Assembly (NCBI RefSeq): GCF_001714725.1
Contig: NZ_CP016447.1
Coordinates: 3,839,501 to 3,903,500 of the forward strand
DNA: 64,000 nucleotides
From: Acidovorax sp. RAC01
GTDB lineage: Bacteria; Pseudomonadota; Gammaproteobacteria; Burkholderiales; Burkholderiaceae_C
Direction: 5' to 3'
This document shows, piece by piece, positions 10,779-18,906 of the stretch. The notes beneath the pieces were generated by a model that was not told the origin of the DNA, did not search any database, and worked only from the letters and a program-made list of their open reading frames with translations. The translations under genes and the position numbers were made by a program. Each line of letters starts with the position of its first letter. Position 1 is the first letter of the stretch.

Positions 10779-11123
10779 ATGCCGCTGCAAATTCTTGGTC
10801 TCACGCCACTTTTCGCGGTGTCACCGCAACTCGGCGAAGCCGACTTCGCCGAGGTGGCGGCACGCGGCTTCACCACGGTGATCAACAACCGGCCGGACGG
10901 GGAGGGCGGGCCTGCGCAGCCTGCCAGCGCGGATCTGGAGCGCGCCGCCGTGGCCGCGGGCCTGCGCTATGTGTACCTGCCCGTGGTGAGCGGCTCCATC
11001 ACGGTCGCACAAGCCAGTGCCATGCGCGATGTCTTGCATGCCTCGGCGGGAATGACCCTGGCGTTCTGCCGGTCCGGGGCACGCTCGGCGCAGCTTTTCG
11101 GGCTGGCGCAGGCACCGGACTGA
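10779..11123 (+). CDS. TIGR01244-family sulfurtransferase/phosphatase-like protein
   Basis: A 114 aa protein of the TIGR01244 (beta-lactamase hydrolase-like, dual-specificity-phosphatase fold) family, which in Blh proteins forms the domain fused to the metallo-hydrolase. Seen: TVINNRPDGEGG near the N-terminus and the Cys loop FCRSGARSAQLF, a CxxGxRS active site. In some bacteria it is fused to the MBL domain encoded here as a separate gene at 8554-9417, so the two may act on the same persulfide pathway. The start codon lies directly after the preceding stop. Confidence 0.85.
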   Translation: MPLQILGLTPLFAVSPQLGEADFAEVAARGFTTVINNRPDGEGGPAQPASADLERAAVAAGLRYVYLPVVSGSITVAQASAMRDVLHASAGMTLAFCRSGARSAQLFGLAQAPD

Positions 11124-11153
11124 CCCGCCGTGTCAACCGGTCGATCGACGCGC

Positions 11154-12884
11154 ATGAAGATCCTGCCTGAATGGTTGCGCGGCTACCGCAGGTCCCTGCT
11201 GGCGGGCGATATGGTGGCTGGGGCGATCGTCACGGTGATGCTGATCCCGCAAAGCCTGGCCTACGCCTTGCTGGCTGGCCTGCCGCCGCAAATGGGCCTG
11301 TACGCCAGCATCTTGCCCATCGTTGCCTATGCGTTGCTGGGGTCCAGCATGACGCTGGCCGTGGGGCCGGTGGCGGTGGCGTCGCTCATGACCGCCAGCG
11401 CGCTGCAGCCGCTGGCTGCGACGGGCTCACCGGAATACGTGGCGCTGGCCATGCTGCTGGCGCTGCTCTCAGGCGGCATGCTGCTGGTGTTTGGGGCCCT
11501 GCGCCTGGGGTTTCTTGCGCACTTTCTCAGCCATCCCGTCATCAGCGGTTTCATCTCGGGATCAGCCATCCTGATTGCCGTCGGTCAACTCGGACACTTG
11601 CTGGGCGTGAAGGCTGGTGGGGCCCATGCGCTCGATTCGCTGGTGAACCTTGCGCAGGCCCTGCCGTCCACCAACCTGACCACGCTGGCGTTGGGCGGAG
11701 GCAGCGTGCTGTTTCTGTGGGCGGCACGCAGGTTTCTGGCGCTCTGGCTGGCAAGGGCAGGGCTGGGCAGCAAGGCGGCGGATATGCTCGCCAAGCTTGC
11801 TCCGATGCTGGCCGTGGTGGTATCGACGGCGCTGGTAGGCTGGATGCGGCTGGACGCATCTTCCGGCGTGAGCGTGGTGGGGGCAGTGCCCCAGGGGTTG
11901 CCCGCCATCGGCATGCCGTCCGTTGATGTAGGTGCAGTGTCACAGCTTTGGCTGCCAGCGCTGTTGATCTCCCTCGTCGGCTTTGTCGAGAGCGTGTCGG
12001 TGGCGCAGTCGCTGGCACTCAGGCGCCAGCAGCGCATCAAGCCCGATCACGAGCTGCTTGGGCTGGGCGCCGCCAACGTGGCAAGTGCATTGTCGGGCGG
12101 GTTTCCGGTCACCGGCGGCTTTGCCCGGTCGGTCGTCAACTTTGCAGCAGGAGCGAACACGCCATTGGCCGGGGTCCTCTCTGCGGCGCTGATGGCCGTC
12201 GTGCTGGCCGGGTTCACAGGCCTGTTCCATTACCTGCCCCATGCCGTGCTGGCCGCCACCATCATCGTGGCGGTGGTCTCGCTGATTGACCTGCAGACCC
12301 TGCGCGAGGCCTGGCGCTACGACAAGGCCGACGCGCTGGCGCTGCTGGCCACTGCGGGCGGTGTCGTCGGCTTTGGCGTGGAGGCTGGCATCCTGGTGGG
12401 CGTGGCGCTGTCACTGGGCACGCTGGTGTGGCGCAGCAGCCATCCGCACATTGCGTTGATCGGACGGGTGCCCGGTACGCAGCACTTCCGCAACGTGACT
12501 CGCCACGCAGTGCAAACGCAGCCCGGGCTGGTTGCCCTGCGAATTGACGAGAGCCTGTTTTTTGCCAACGCCGGGGTGCTGCACGACACGGTGGAGGCCC
12601 AGCTGGCGCAACAGCCCGATGCACGGCATGTGCTGCTCGTGTTTTCAGCCGTCAATCAAGTGGATGTGACCGCGCTGGGCGTGCTGACCGAACTGGAGCG
12701 CAGCCTGGGTCAGCGCGGTATCGGGCTGCTGCTGGCAGAAGTGAAGGGCCCGGTGTGGGACCGGCTGCGCACTACCGAGCTGGGGCAAAGCCTGGCGGGC
12801 CACGTGTTTCTGAGTACCCACGAGGCGTTTGAGTGGGCCGGGTCCCTGCAGGTTGCCCGGGTCGCGGTTGGCGCTTCCTCATGA
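11154..12884 (+). CDS. SulP-family anion (sulfate/bicarbonate) transporter with STAS domain
   Basis: A 576 aa permease with 10-12 membrane segments and a C-terminal STAS domain. Seen: the SulP signature MLIPQSLAYALLAGLPPQMGLY near residue 30, and a STAS segment from about residue 440 with VLLVFSAVNQVDVTALGVL. It ends the rightward sulfur operon, so export or uptake of sulfate/sulfite produced by persulfide oxidation is a reasonable idea. The ATG at 11154 is preferred; a GTG at 11130 would add 8 residues. Substrate is not fixed by the sequence. Confidence 0.9.
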   Translation: MKILPEWLRGYRRSLLAGDMVAGAIVTVMLIPQSLAYALLAGLPPQMGLYASILPIVAYALLGSSMTLAVGPVAVASLMTASALQPLAATGSPEYVALAMLLALLSGGMLLVFGALRLGFLAHFLSHPVISGFISGSAILIAVGQLGHLLGVKAGGAHALDSLVNLAQALPSTNLTTLALGGGSVLFLWAARRFLALWLARAGLGSKAADMLAKLAPMLAVVVSTALVGWMRLDASSGVSVVGAVPQGLPAIGMPSVDVGAVSQLWLPALLISLVGFVESVSVAQSLALRRQQRIKPDHELLGLGAANVASALSGGFPVTGGFARSVVNFAAGANTPLAGVLSAALMAVVLAGFTGLFHYLPHAVLAATIIVAVVSLIDLQTLREAWRYDKADALALLATAGGVVGFGVEAGILVGVALSLGTLVWRSSHPHIALIGRVPGTQHFRNVTRHAVQTQPGLVALRIDESLFFANAGVLHDTVEAQLAQQPDARHVLLVFSAVNQVDVTALGVLTELERSLGQRGIGLLLAEVKGPVWDRLRTTELGQSLAGHVFLSTHEAFEWAGSLQVARVAVGASS

Positions 12885-12930
12885 GTGCGCCGCTGGTCCT
12901 GGGAACGACAGCCCTTTGAACGGCGCACTC
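12883..12930. terminator. Inverted repeat at sulP 3' end, possible terminator
   Basis: GAGTGCGCCG at 12883-12892 (overlapping the sulP stop codon) and CGGCGCACTC at 12921-12930 form a perfect 10-bp inverted repeat around a 28-base loop. There is no long T run after it, so a Rho-independent terminator is uncertain; it could be an mRNA-stabilising stem. The stretch 12931-13224 up to the pilin gene holds no gene that I can support. Confidence 0.45.
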
Positions 12931-13224
12931 GGGCTTGGTTTCCCGAATCAAGCATTTTTCGCCCTCGGCCGATTCCAGATCAGCGATTTTCCGGTGTGAC
13001 GGCGGAGCTCTCGACGCATTGACCGATGGGGGCAGGGTCCGTGTTGCCAGCGGTCCGAAACTGGCATCCGAGGATCAGCACAACCAGTCAGCGTTACGAA
13101 AAGTTTATGATGCGCGATGAAACCAAACGTTAGACAAGGGCGTGTTTTGACTGTCCATACCTGTTACCAATCAATGTCAATCGGGTGAATTCACGAATAG
13201 CTGGCGACAGAAAAGGCATCATTC

Positions 13225-13692
13225 ATGACAACCATGCGGCAACGGCGCAGTCAGTCCATGCGGGGCCTGACTTTGCTCGAAGTACTGATTGTCGTCACCG
13301 TGGTCGGACTTCTGATCGCGGTTGCTATTCCGACCTATCAGGACAGCAGAAATAAAGCGAATATTTCCGCTGCCAAGAAAGACATCCTGGAATACAGCGT
13401 TGCGCTGGAAAAGTATTTCCTGGTCAGACATCGCTACCCGACCAGCCTGGATGAATTGGGACCTGTGAGAACCGACCCGTGGGGCACCCCGTATCAATAC
13501 CTTTCCATGGAGGGTGCGACGACGGGTCAAAAGCGCAAAGACAAGTCTCTCAATCCACTCAACAGCGACTTTGACCTGTACAGCAACGGACCCGACAAAG
13601 CGAGCCAAAAGCCACTGACTGCCGCTGCCAGCAGGGACGATATTGTTCGCGCGAACAACGGCGGCTTTATCGGGGTGGCGCAGGATTTTTGA
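13225..13692 (+). CDS. Type II secretion/type IV pilus pseudopilin, GspG-like
   Basis: A 155 aa protein with a classical class-3 prepilin signal: positively charged leader ending in Gly14, cleavage before LTLLEVLIVVTVVGLL, with Glu at mature position 5, and then a hydrophobic N-terminal helix. The DPWGTPYQY block is the GspG hallmark; SNGPDKAS fits the calcium-loop region. It stands alone without other secretion genes, and its stop overlaps the start of the downstream GGDEF-EAL gene (TGATG), so the two are co-translated. Its cleavage by PilD elsewhere in the genome is assumed. Confidence 0.88.
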   Translation: MTTMRQRRSQSMRGLTLLEVLIVVTVVGLLIAVAIPTYQDSRNKANISAAKKDILEYSVALEKYFLVRHRYPTSLDELGPVRTDPWGTPYQYLSMEGATTGQKRKDKSLNPLNSDFDLYSNGPDKASQKPLTAAASRDDIVRANNGGFIGVAQDF

Positions 13693-16349
13693 TGCAGGTG
13701 CGTATGGCCCACGCGATCTTGCACAGCCGCGTGGGGCGCAAGCTGTTTGCTATTTTTTTCGTGCTGGTGGCGCTTCCGGTGGGGGCGATGTCGGTGCTGG
13801 CGTACCAGCTGAGCGAATATGTCTTGCGCCAGTCGGCGGCAGAGTTAAGCCGTGAGCTCACCAAGGCGGTCAGTATTCATCTCATCGACCGGCTGCGCGC
13901 TGGCGAGAATCTTTTGCTGGCGCACATCGAGGCTGCGGGCAGCGACGGCAAAACACTCCAGCCAAGCGAGAGTATTTCAAGGGTTTTCGCAGCAATAGAT
14001 AGGCTCCCCGCACAGGAAATACAGGGCAGGGCGGGGCAAAAAAGCAGTCTTCGCTTGCTGCAACTGGAGGCCGCGGACGATTTTCCTGCGGTGGAACTTA
14101 CCGTCTATCGTGAAAGCGAAACGATACGGGCGCGTTTCGTGGCGGACTACATATGGGAGAACACGCAGTCCGGCACGCATCGGCTCTGCGTAGCAGGACA
14201 GGGTTTTGCACGGCCCGTGTGCCAGGGCCCAGGAGAGCAGGCCGCGCATTCGGTTCGCATGGAACGCGAGATTTTCTTCCAGCCTTATTTCGATGCCCCC
14301 AGCTGGACAATTACCGCATCCTTGCAGCCGGATGTTCGGAGATTTCTGCCGTTTAGCCTGGCGGCCCTGATTGGCAACGTTTCGGCAATTGCCTTCTTGC
14401 TCGCGGTGGTGAGCAGCTCCGTGGTGTTGCGCAGGGTGACGCGCCCGCTTGACGCGCTGACATCAGGTACGCGGGCGGTGCTGCAAGGCGACTTTTCCCA
14501 GCGGGTGGTGATCGAGGGCAGCCGAAGCGAGTTCACTGACCTGGCGGATTCGTTCAATGCCATGACCGAAGAGGTGGGGCGCGACCTGCAGCTCTTCAGG
14601 CTGCTTGCTCAGATGGACCAGGCCATCATTGCGCAGCGACCTTTTGGGGAGGTCGCCTGCGTGGTGCTCACGCACCTGCAGAGGCGCCAGTCCGTAGGGC
14701 ATGTGTGCATCGTGCAATGGCCTGTGGGCGCTGCAGAGCCAGCAGTGCTCTCGCTCTCACCCGATGGGGCGTTGCGGCTGAGTTCCGGGTGGCCCCCATC
14801 CATGCTCGGCCGTCGGCCTGGCGGGGCCGCTGCTGGCGACCACGAAAGCCTGCCCGGCGCATGTCACGAGCTGAGCATTGCACAGACCCGATCTCAGCGC
14901 GTCTGGTTTCGCTTCGAGCGGGCGCCAGCTGCGGGCTCGGCGGATGCGCGTGAAATCGAAGCTTTCCGCCAGCGACTTGCCGTGGCCTTGCATGCCGAGG
15001 AACACGAGCAGGAACTGCAGAGGCGCTCGGTGCAGGACAGCCTCACCGGTTTGCTCAACCGGTTCGGGCTCGTCGAGGCGATCAGTCTCCTGGCCGAGAG
15101 GCACGCCAGCCCCGCAGACCCCGAGGATGCGTTGGCGCAGGGGTTTGCCGTGGTGTACATGGACCTTGACGGTTTCAAGGAAATCAACGATGCGTACGGG
15201 CATGACGTGGGGGACAAGACGCTCAAGGAGGTCGCTCAACGCCTGCGCGTCTGCATAGGAGAGCATGCGTTTGCCATGGCCCGGCCTGGCGGTGACGAGT
15301 TCGTTTTTGTGCTCAGGCGAGAGAAGCCGGGCGAGCTGCGTGCCGATGCCGAGGCCATCATGCAGGCGCTCAGGGCGCCGTTCCACGTGCCTCCCCGAAC
15401 CCTGTCGGTGACGGCAAGCCTGGGCCTGGCCCTGTATCCGGAGCATGGCACCAGCCACGATGAGCTGCTCAAGCATGCGGATACCGCCATGTACACGGCC
15501 AAGGCGGCGGGCCGGAACATGCTCGTTGAGTTCGAGTATTCGCTGGCAACTGAACTGACCGATCGCCTTTCCATGCGGGAGGACCTGCGCAAATCGCTGG
15601 ATCGGCAGCAGATGTACGTGGTCTACCAGCCGCGCGTGGATTCCGGTAGCCGCCACCTGGGCTCTGTGGAGGCCCTGTTGCGCTGGGATCACCCTCAAAA
15701 AGGGCTCATCCCGCCCGATATCTTCATTCCGCTGGCAGAGGAGTCGGGCTTTATTCTGGAACTCGGCCAGTGGGTGCTTCGCAATGCGCTCGCACAGCTG
15801 GCGCAATGGCGTGGCGATGCGCAGGTGCCGATCCGTAGTGTTTCCGTCAACCTGTCACCGCTGCAGCTTGCGCACGATGCCTTTCCTAATGAACTGCGCT
15901 CGCTGATGGTGGAGTTTGCGGTGAGTCCAGGCGAACTTGAGCTCGAGATCACGGAAGGCGCACTCGTTCAGGACTTTGACACTGCCGCAGCGCGGCTCGC
16001 GTTGCTGCGGGCAGACGGGGTATCGATTTCGCTGGACGACTTCGGGGTCGGTTATTCGTCCCTGCAGTACCTCAGCCGTCTTCCGTTTGACACCCTCAAG
16101 ATCGACAAGAGTTTCGTGCACGGCTTCGGGACGGACCGTCCGGCACTCGCGATTGCAACGGCCATCGTTGCACTTGCCAGGGCGCTGGACAAGCGTGTGC
16201 TCGCCGAAGGCATCGAGACGGACGAGCAGGCGCGGCTGCTGGAGGAACTGGGCGTGGATGAGCTGCAGGGCTTTGTGTTCGGCACTCCCGAGACGCCACA
16301 AAAGCTTTCCCACCATTGGACTGCGGCGCGACAGGGCGAACCTGCATGA
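13692..16349 (+). CDS. Membrane GGDEF-EAL protein with HAMP domain (c-di-GMP turnover)
   Basis: An 885 aa protein. N-terminal membrane helix (residues ~18-38), a periplasmic sensor region to ~215, a second helix (~220-243), HAMP (~245-297), a GAF-like linker, GGDEF domain with intact GGDEF at about residue 533, then EAL domain with intact EAL at about 659 and DDFGVGYSS near 782. Both catalytic signatures are present, so it could make or break c-di-GMP. The ATG at 13692 overlaps the pseudopilin stop, coupling c-di-GMP signalling with a pilin-like subunit; what the sensor domain detects is unknown. Confidence 0.92.
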   Translation: MQVRMAHAILHSRVGRKLFAIFFVLVALPVGAMSVLAYQLSEYVLRQSAAELSRELTKAVSIHLIDRLRAGENLLLAHIEAAGSDGKTLQPSESISRVFAAIDRLPAQEIQGRAGQKSSLRLLQLEAADDFPAVELTVYRESETIRARFVADYIWENTQSGTHRLCVAGQGFARPVCQGPGEQAAHSVRMEREIFFQPYFDAPSWTITASLQPDVRRFLPFSLAALIGNVSAIAFLLAVVSSSVVLRRVTRPLDALTSGTRAVLQGDFSQRVVIEGSRSEFTDLADSFNAMTEEVGRDLQLFRLLAQMDQAIIAQRPFGEVACVVLTHLQRRQSVGHVCIVQWPVGAAEPAVLSLSPDGALRLSSGWPPSMLGRRPGGAAAGDHESLPGACHELSIAQTRSQRVWFRFERAPAAGSADAREIEAFRQRLAVALHAEEHEQELQRRSVQDSLTGLLNRFGLVEAISLLAERHASPADPEDALAQGFAVVYMDLDGFKEINDAYGHDVGDKTLKEVAQRLRVCIGEHAFAMARPGGDEFVFVLRREKPGELRADAEAIMQALRAPFHVPPRTLSVTASLGLALYPEHGTSHDELLKHADTAMYTAKAAGRNMLVEFEYSLATELTDRLSMREDLRKSLDRQQMYVVYQPRVDSGSRHLGSVEALLRWDHPQKGLIPPDIFIPLAEESGFILELGQWVLRNALAQLAQWRGDAQVPIRSVSVNLSPLQLAHDAFPNELRSLMVEFAVSPGELELEITEGALVQDFDTAAARLALLRADGVSISLDDFGVGYSSLQYLSRLPFDTLKIDKSFVHGFGTDRPALAIATAIVALARALDKRVLAEGIETDEQARLLEELGVDELQGFVFGTPETPQKLSHHWTAARQGEPA

Positions 16350-16503
16350 CCGCCCAACGGCTCCCATGCGCTTTGCCAAGCGTTGCTCAACGGATGGAGC
16401 TTCGGCTGTCGGCCTTGAATATTTAACATAATATACATCGTATCTAGCAAATAAGGCCGATTCGAAAACGTCCGGGCCGGCATCAGCCGCTACGATCCAA
16501 CCC

Positions 16504-17307
16504 ATGAATACCCCAAACCTTTCCCACCGCGCATCCTCCCGTGCCATCCACTTCGGCCATGACGGCCGTGTCTGTGTCGTCACCGGCGGCGCCCAAGGCA
16601 TTGGCGAGGCCTGCGTGCGCCGGTTTGCCGCGGAAGACGCCAGGGTGGTCATTGCAGACCTCGACGATGCGCGCGGCGAGGCGTTGGCTGCGGAGCTAGG
16701 CGCCACCTACGTGCGCTGCGACGTTGGCGACAAGGCGCAGGTGGATGCGCTGGTGGCGCGTGCGCTGGCGACATACGGCCGTATCGACGTGCTGGTGAAC
16801 AACGCCGGTATCTTCCGCGCGGCGGATTTTCTGGATGTGACCGAGGCTGACTTTGACGCCGTGCTGCGCGTCAACCTCAAGGGCTCATTCCTGGTGGGCC
16901 AGGCGGTGGCACGCGCCATGGTTGCGTCCGGCGGCGGCTCCATCGTCAACATGAGCTCGGTGAACGGGGTGCTGGCCATCCCCAACATCTCCAGCTACAA
17001 CGTGAGCAAAGGCGGCATCAACCAGCTCACCCGCGTGATGGCGCTGGCGCTGGCCGACAGGAACATCCGCGTGAACGCCGTGGCGCCCGGCACCATTGCC
17101 ACCGAGCTGGCCGCCAAGGCAGTGCTGACCAGCGACGAGGCCAAGCACAAGATCATGAGCCGCACGCCCATGAAGCGGCTGGGCGAGCCATCGGAAATTG
17201 CCGATGTGGTGGCGTGGCTGGCAAGCGACGCTGCGAGCTATGTGACAGGCGAGATCGTGACGGTGGATGGCGGGCGCATGACGCTGAACTACACCGTCCC
17301 GGTCTAA
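16504..17307 (+). CDS. SDR-family NAD(P)-dependent oxidoreductase
   Basis: A 267 aa classical short-chain dehydrogenase. Seen: cofactor loop TGGAQGIG (residues 27-34), an Asp after strand 2 (IADLDD, favouring NAD), NNAG (99-102), catalytic Ser in NMSSVNG, and YNVSK (Tyr165, Lys169); C-terminal DGGRMTLNYTVPV. Substrate cannot be read from the sequence. It is followed tail-to-tail by the MATE gene. Upstream is an AT-rich stretch (16415-16450) that probably holds its promoter. Confidence 0.92.
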   Translation: MNTPNLSHRASSRAIHFGHDGRVCVVTGGAQGIGEACVRRFAAEDARVVIADLDDARGEALAAELGATYVRCDVGDKAQVDALVARALATYGRIDVLVNNAGIFRAADFLDVTEADFDAVLRVNLKGSFLVGQAVARAMVASGGGSIVNMSSVNGVLAIPNISSYNVSKGGINQLTRVMALALADRNIRVNAVAPGTIATELAAKAVLTSDEAKHKIMSRTPMKRLGEPSEIADVVAWLASDAASYVTGEIVTVDGGRMTLNYTVPV

Positions 17308-17318
17308 CCCGGTAGTTT

Positions 17319-17366
17319 GCTCCTAAACATATAGCATTAAATGCTTATAAATAAGGCGCCAGGAGC
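17319..17366. terminator. Nested inverted repeats between convergent genes
   Basis: GCTCCT at 17319-17324 pairs with AGGAGC at 17361-17366; inside lies AGCATT-A-AATGCT (17332-17344). The AT-rich nested structure sits between the convergent SDR and MATE genes and could act as a two-way terminator. It also resembles the short intergenic repeats seen elsewhere in the window. Confidence 0.45.
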
Positions 17367-17381
17367 CATTTTGATCACCAA

Positions 17382-18797
17382 TCAGCCTTGTGCAGTGCGC
17401 CGCAGCTGCCCCGCCATGCCGCGTGGCCAGCCCACCGGGCCAAACCATGCGCCGCCCGCGATTGCCCAGGCGTTGACCAGGCCGTAGACCACCATGGCGG
17501 CGGCCTGCGCCGCAAACACGCCGGCCATGCCGCTGCCCCACTGCAGGGCCAGCGCACCACCCGCCACGGCCACCGCCAGGCGCACGATGTTGCCCACCAC
17601 GGGCCACAGCAGGCGCCCTGCCCCTTGCGACGCAAAGTACAGCACCAGGCCCAGGCCAAAGAACCCGTACCACGGCCCCACGATGCGCAGGTACTGCGAG
17701 CCCGCCTCAATCATCGCGGGCTCGGTGTTGAACAGCGACAGCCAGGCGGCAGGGTACGCCGCTGCCCACAGGCCAATCGCCTCGGTCATTGCAAACGCGA
17801 TACCCGCGCCGATCCAGGTGGCGCGCAGTGCCCGCTCGCGCTGGCCGGCGCCAATGCAGGTGCCCACCATGGCGACCAGCGGTGCGCCCAGGCCAAACAC
17901 CAGCGGCACCAGCAGATATTCAAGCCGCGAAGCGGTACCGTAGCCCGCGATGGCCGCCGTGCCAAACGCGCCGACCAGCGCCGTGGTGATGCCAATGGCG
18001 AGGTTGGTTGCCACCGTGGACACGGTGCCCACCAGCCCGACACGCAGGATGTCGGCAAACAGCGCCCACCGGTACCGGATGTCCGCGAGCGACGGCCGCA
18101 ACAAGCTGCGCGGCGACCACAGGTACGCCGCCAGCACGGCGCTGCCCGCCGCGTAATACAGCAGCAACGCCAGTGCGCCACCGGCAATGCCCATGCTGGG
18201 CAGCGGACCCCAGCCAAAAATCAGCAGTGGCGACAGCGGCAACAGCACCACGGCGCCCAGCACCGTCACGTACGCAGGCAGGGCCATGTTGCCGGTGCCA
18301 CGGATCACCGCCGACAGCGTGTTGAACACCCACACCAGCAGCGCCCCGCCAAACACCCAGTGGGAGTAGACCAGCGCAGCATCCAGCGCGCCGCCGGTGC
18401 CGCCCATGCGGGTGTACAACCAGCGCCCTCCTCCCACCACCGCCACCGTGAAGACCAGCGCAAACACTGCTGCAATCACCAGCGCGTGCAGCACCAGCGC
18501 ATCGGCATCGGCCCGCCGTCGGGCGCCCAGCGCCCGGGCGATGGCCGACGCAATGCCGCCGCCCATGGCCCCGGCCGATGTCATCTGCATCAGCATGACT
18601 ACCGGGAACACCAGCGCCATGCCTGCCAGCGCGTCGGTGCCCAGCTTTCCAACGAAATAGGTTTCGATCAGGCCCACGGCGGCTTGCGCCAGCATCACCA
18701 GCACGTTGGGCGCGCCCAGGCGCAGCAGCGTGGGTGCAATGGGCGACTCCAGCAGCAGGCGCGTGCGCGGGTCGAGCGCGGCGGCAGCGGCGGTCAT
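17382..18797 (-). CDS. MATE-family efflux transporter
   Basis: A 471 aa multidrug/toxin exporter with about 12 membrane helices arranged as two repeats: LLRLGAPNVLVMLAQAAVGL with ETYFVGKLG early in the N-half and SRLEYLLVPLVFGLGAPLVAM in the C-half, as in MATE proteins. It would exchange drugs or metabolites for Na+ or H+. The ATG at 18797 overlaps the stop of an upstream gene fragment (ATGA), so it was once the downstream gene of an operon. That upstream gene, and possibly the native promoter, were removed by IS1071 insertion 110 bp away. Confidence 0.9.
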   Translation of the reverse strand: MTAAAAALDPRTRLLLESPIAPTLLRLGAPNVLVMLAQAAVGLIETYFVGKLGTDALAGMALVFPVVMLMQMTSAGAMGGGIASAIARALGARRRADADALVLHALVIAAVFALVFTVAVVGGGRWLYTRMGGTGGALDAALVYSHWVFGGALLVWVFNTLSAVIRGTGNMALPAYVTVLGAVVLLPLSPLLIFGWGPLPSMGIAGGALALLLYYAAGSAVLAAYLWSPRSLLRPSLADIRYRWALFADILRVGLVGTVSTVATNLAIGITTALVGAFGTAAIAGYGTASRLEYLLVPLVFGLGAPLVAMVGTCIGAGQRERALRATWIGAGIAFAMTEAIGLWAAAYPAAWLSLFNTEPAMIEAGSQYLRIVGPWYGFFGLGLVLYFASQGAGRLLWPVVGNIVRLAVAVAGGALALQWGSGMAGVFAAQAAAMVVYGLVNAWAIAGGAWFGPVGWPRGMAGQLRRTAQG

Positions 18798-18906
18798 GCG
18801 CCGGCCGCCTGGTTCGCCTCGGGTCTGCGTGGCACCACGATGCGCACCGTGGCCACCTGCAGCACAACGCCAAACTGGTTGCGCGTTTCGCTGCGCACCG
18901 TGACCA
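18794..18906 (-). pseudogene. 3' remnant of a gene cut by IS1071
   Basis: The last 36 codons of a leftward gene, ending ...VRIVVPRRPEANQAAGA, with its TGA overlapping the MATE ATG. The upstream part is replaced by the IS1071 left end at 18907. The TVRSETRNQFGVVLQVATVR segment resembles the last strands of hot-dog-fold (MaoC/thioesterase-like) proteins, but the fragment is too short for an assignment. Confidence 0.6.
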
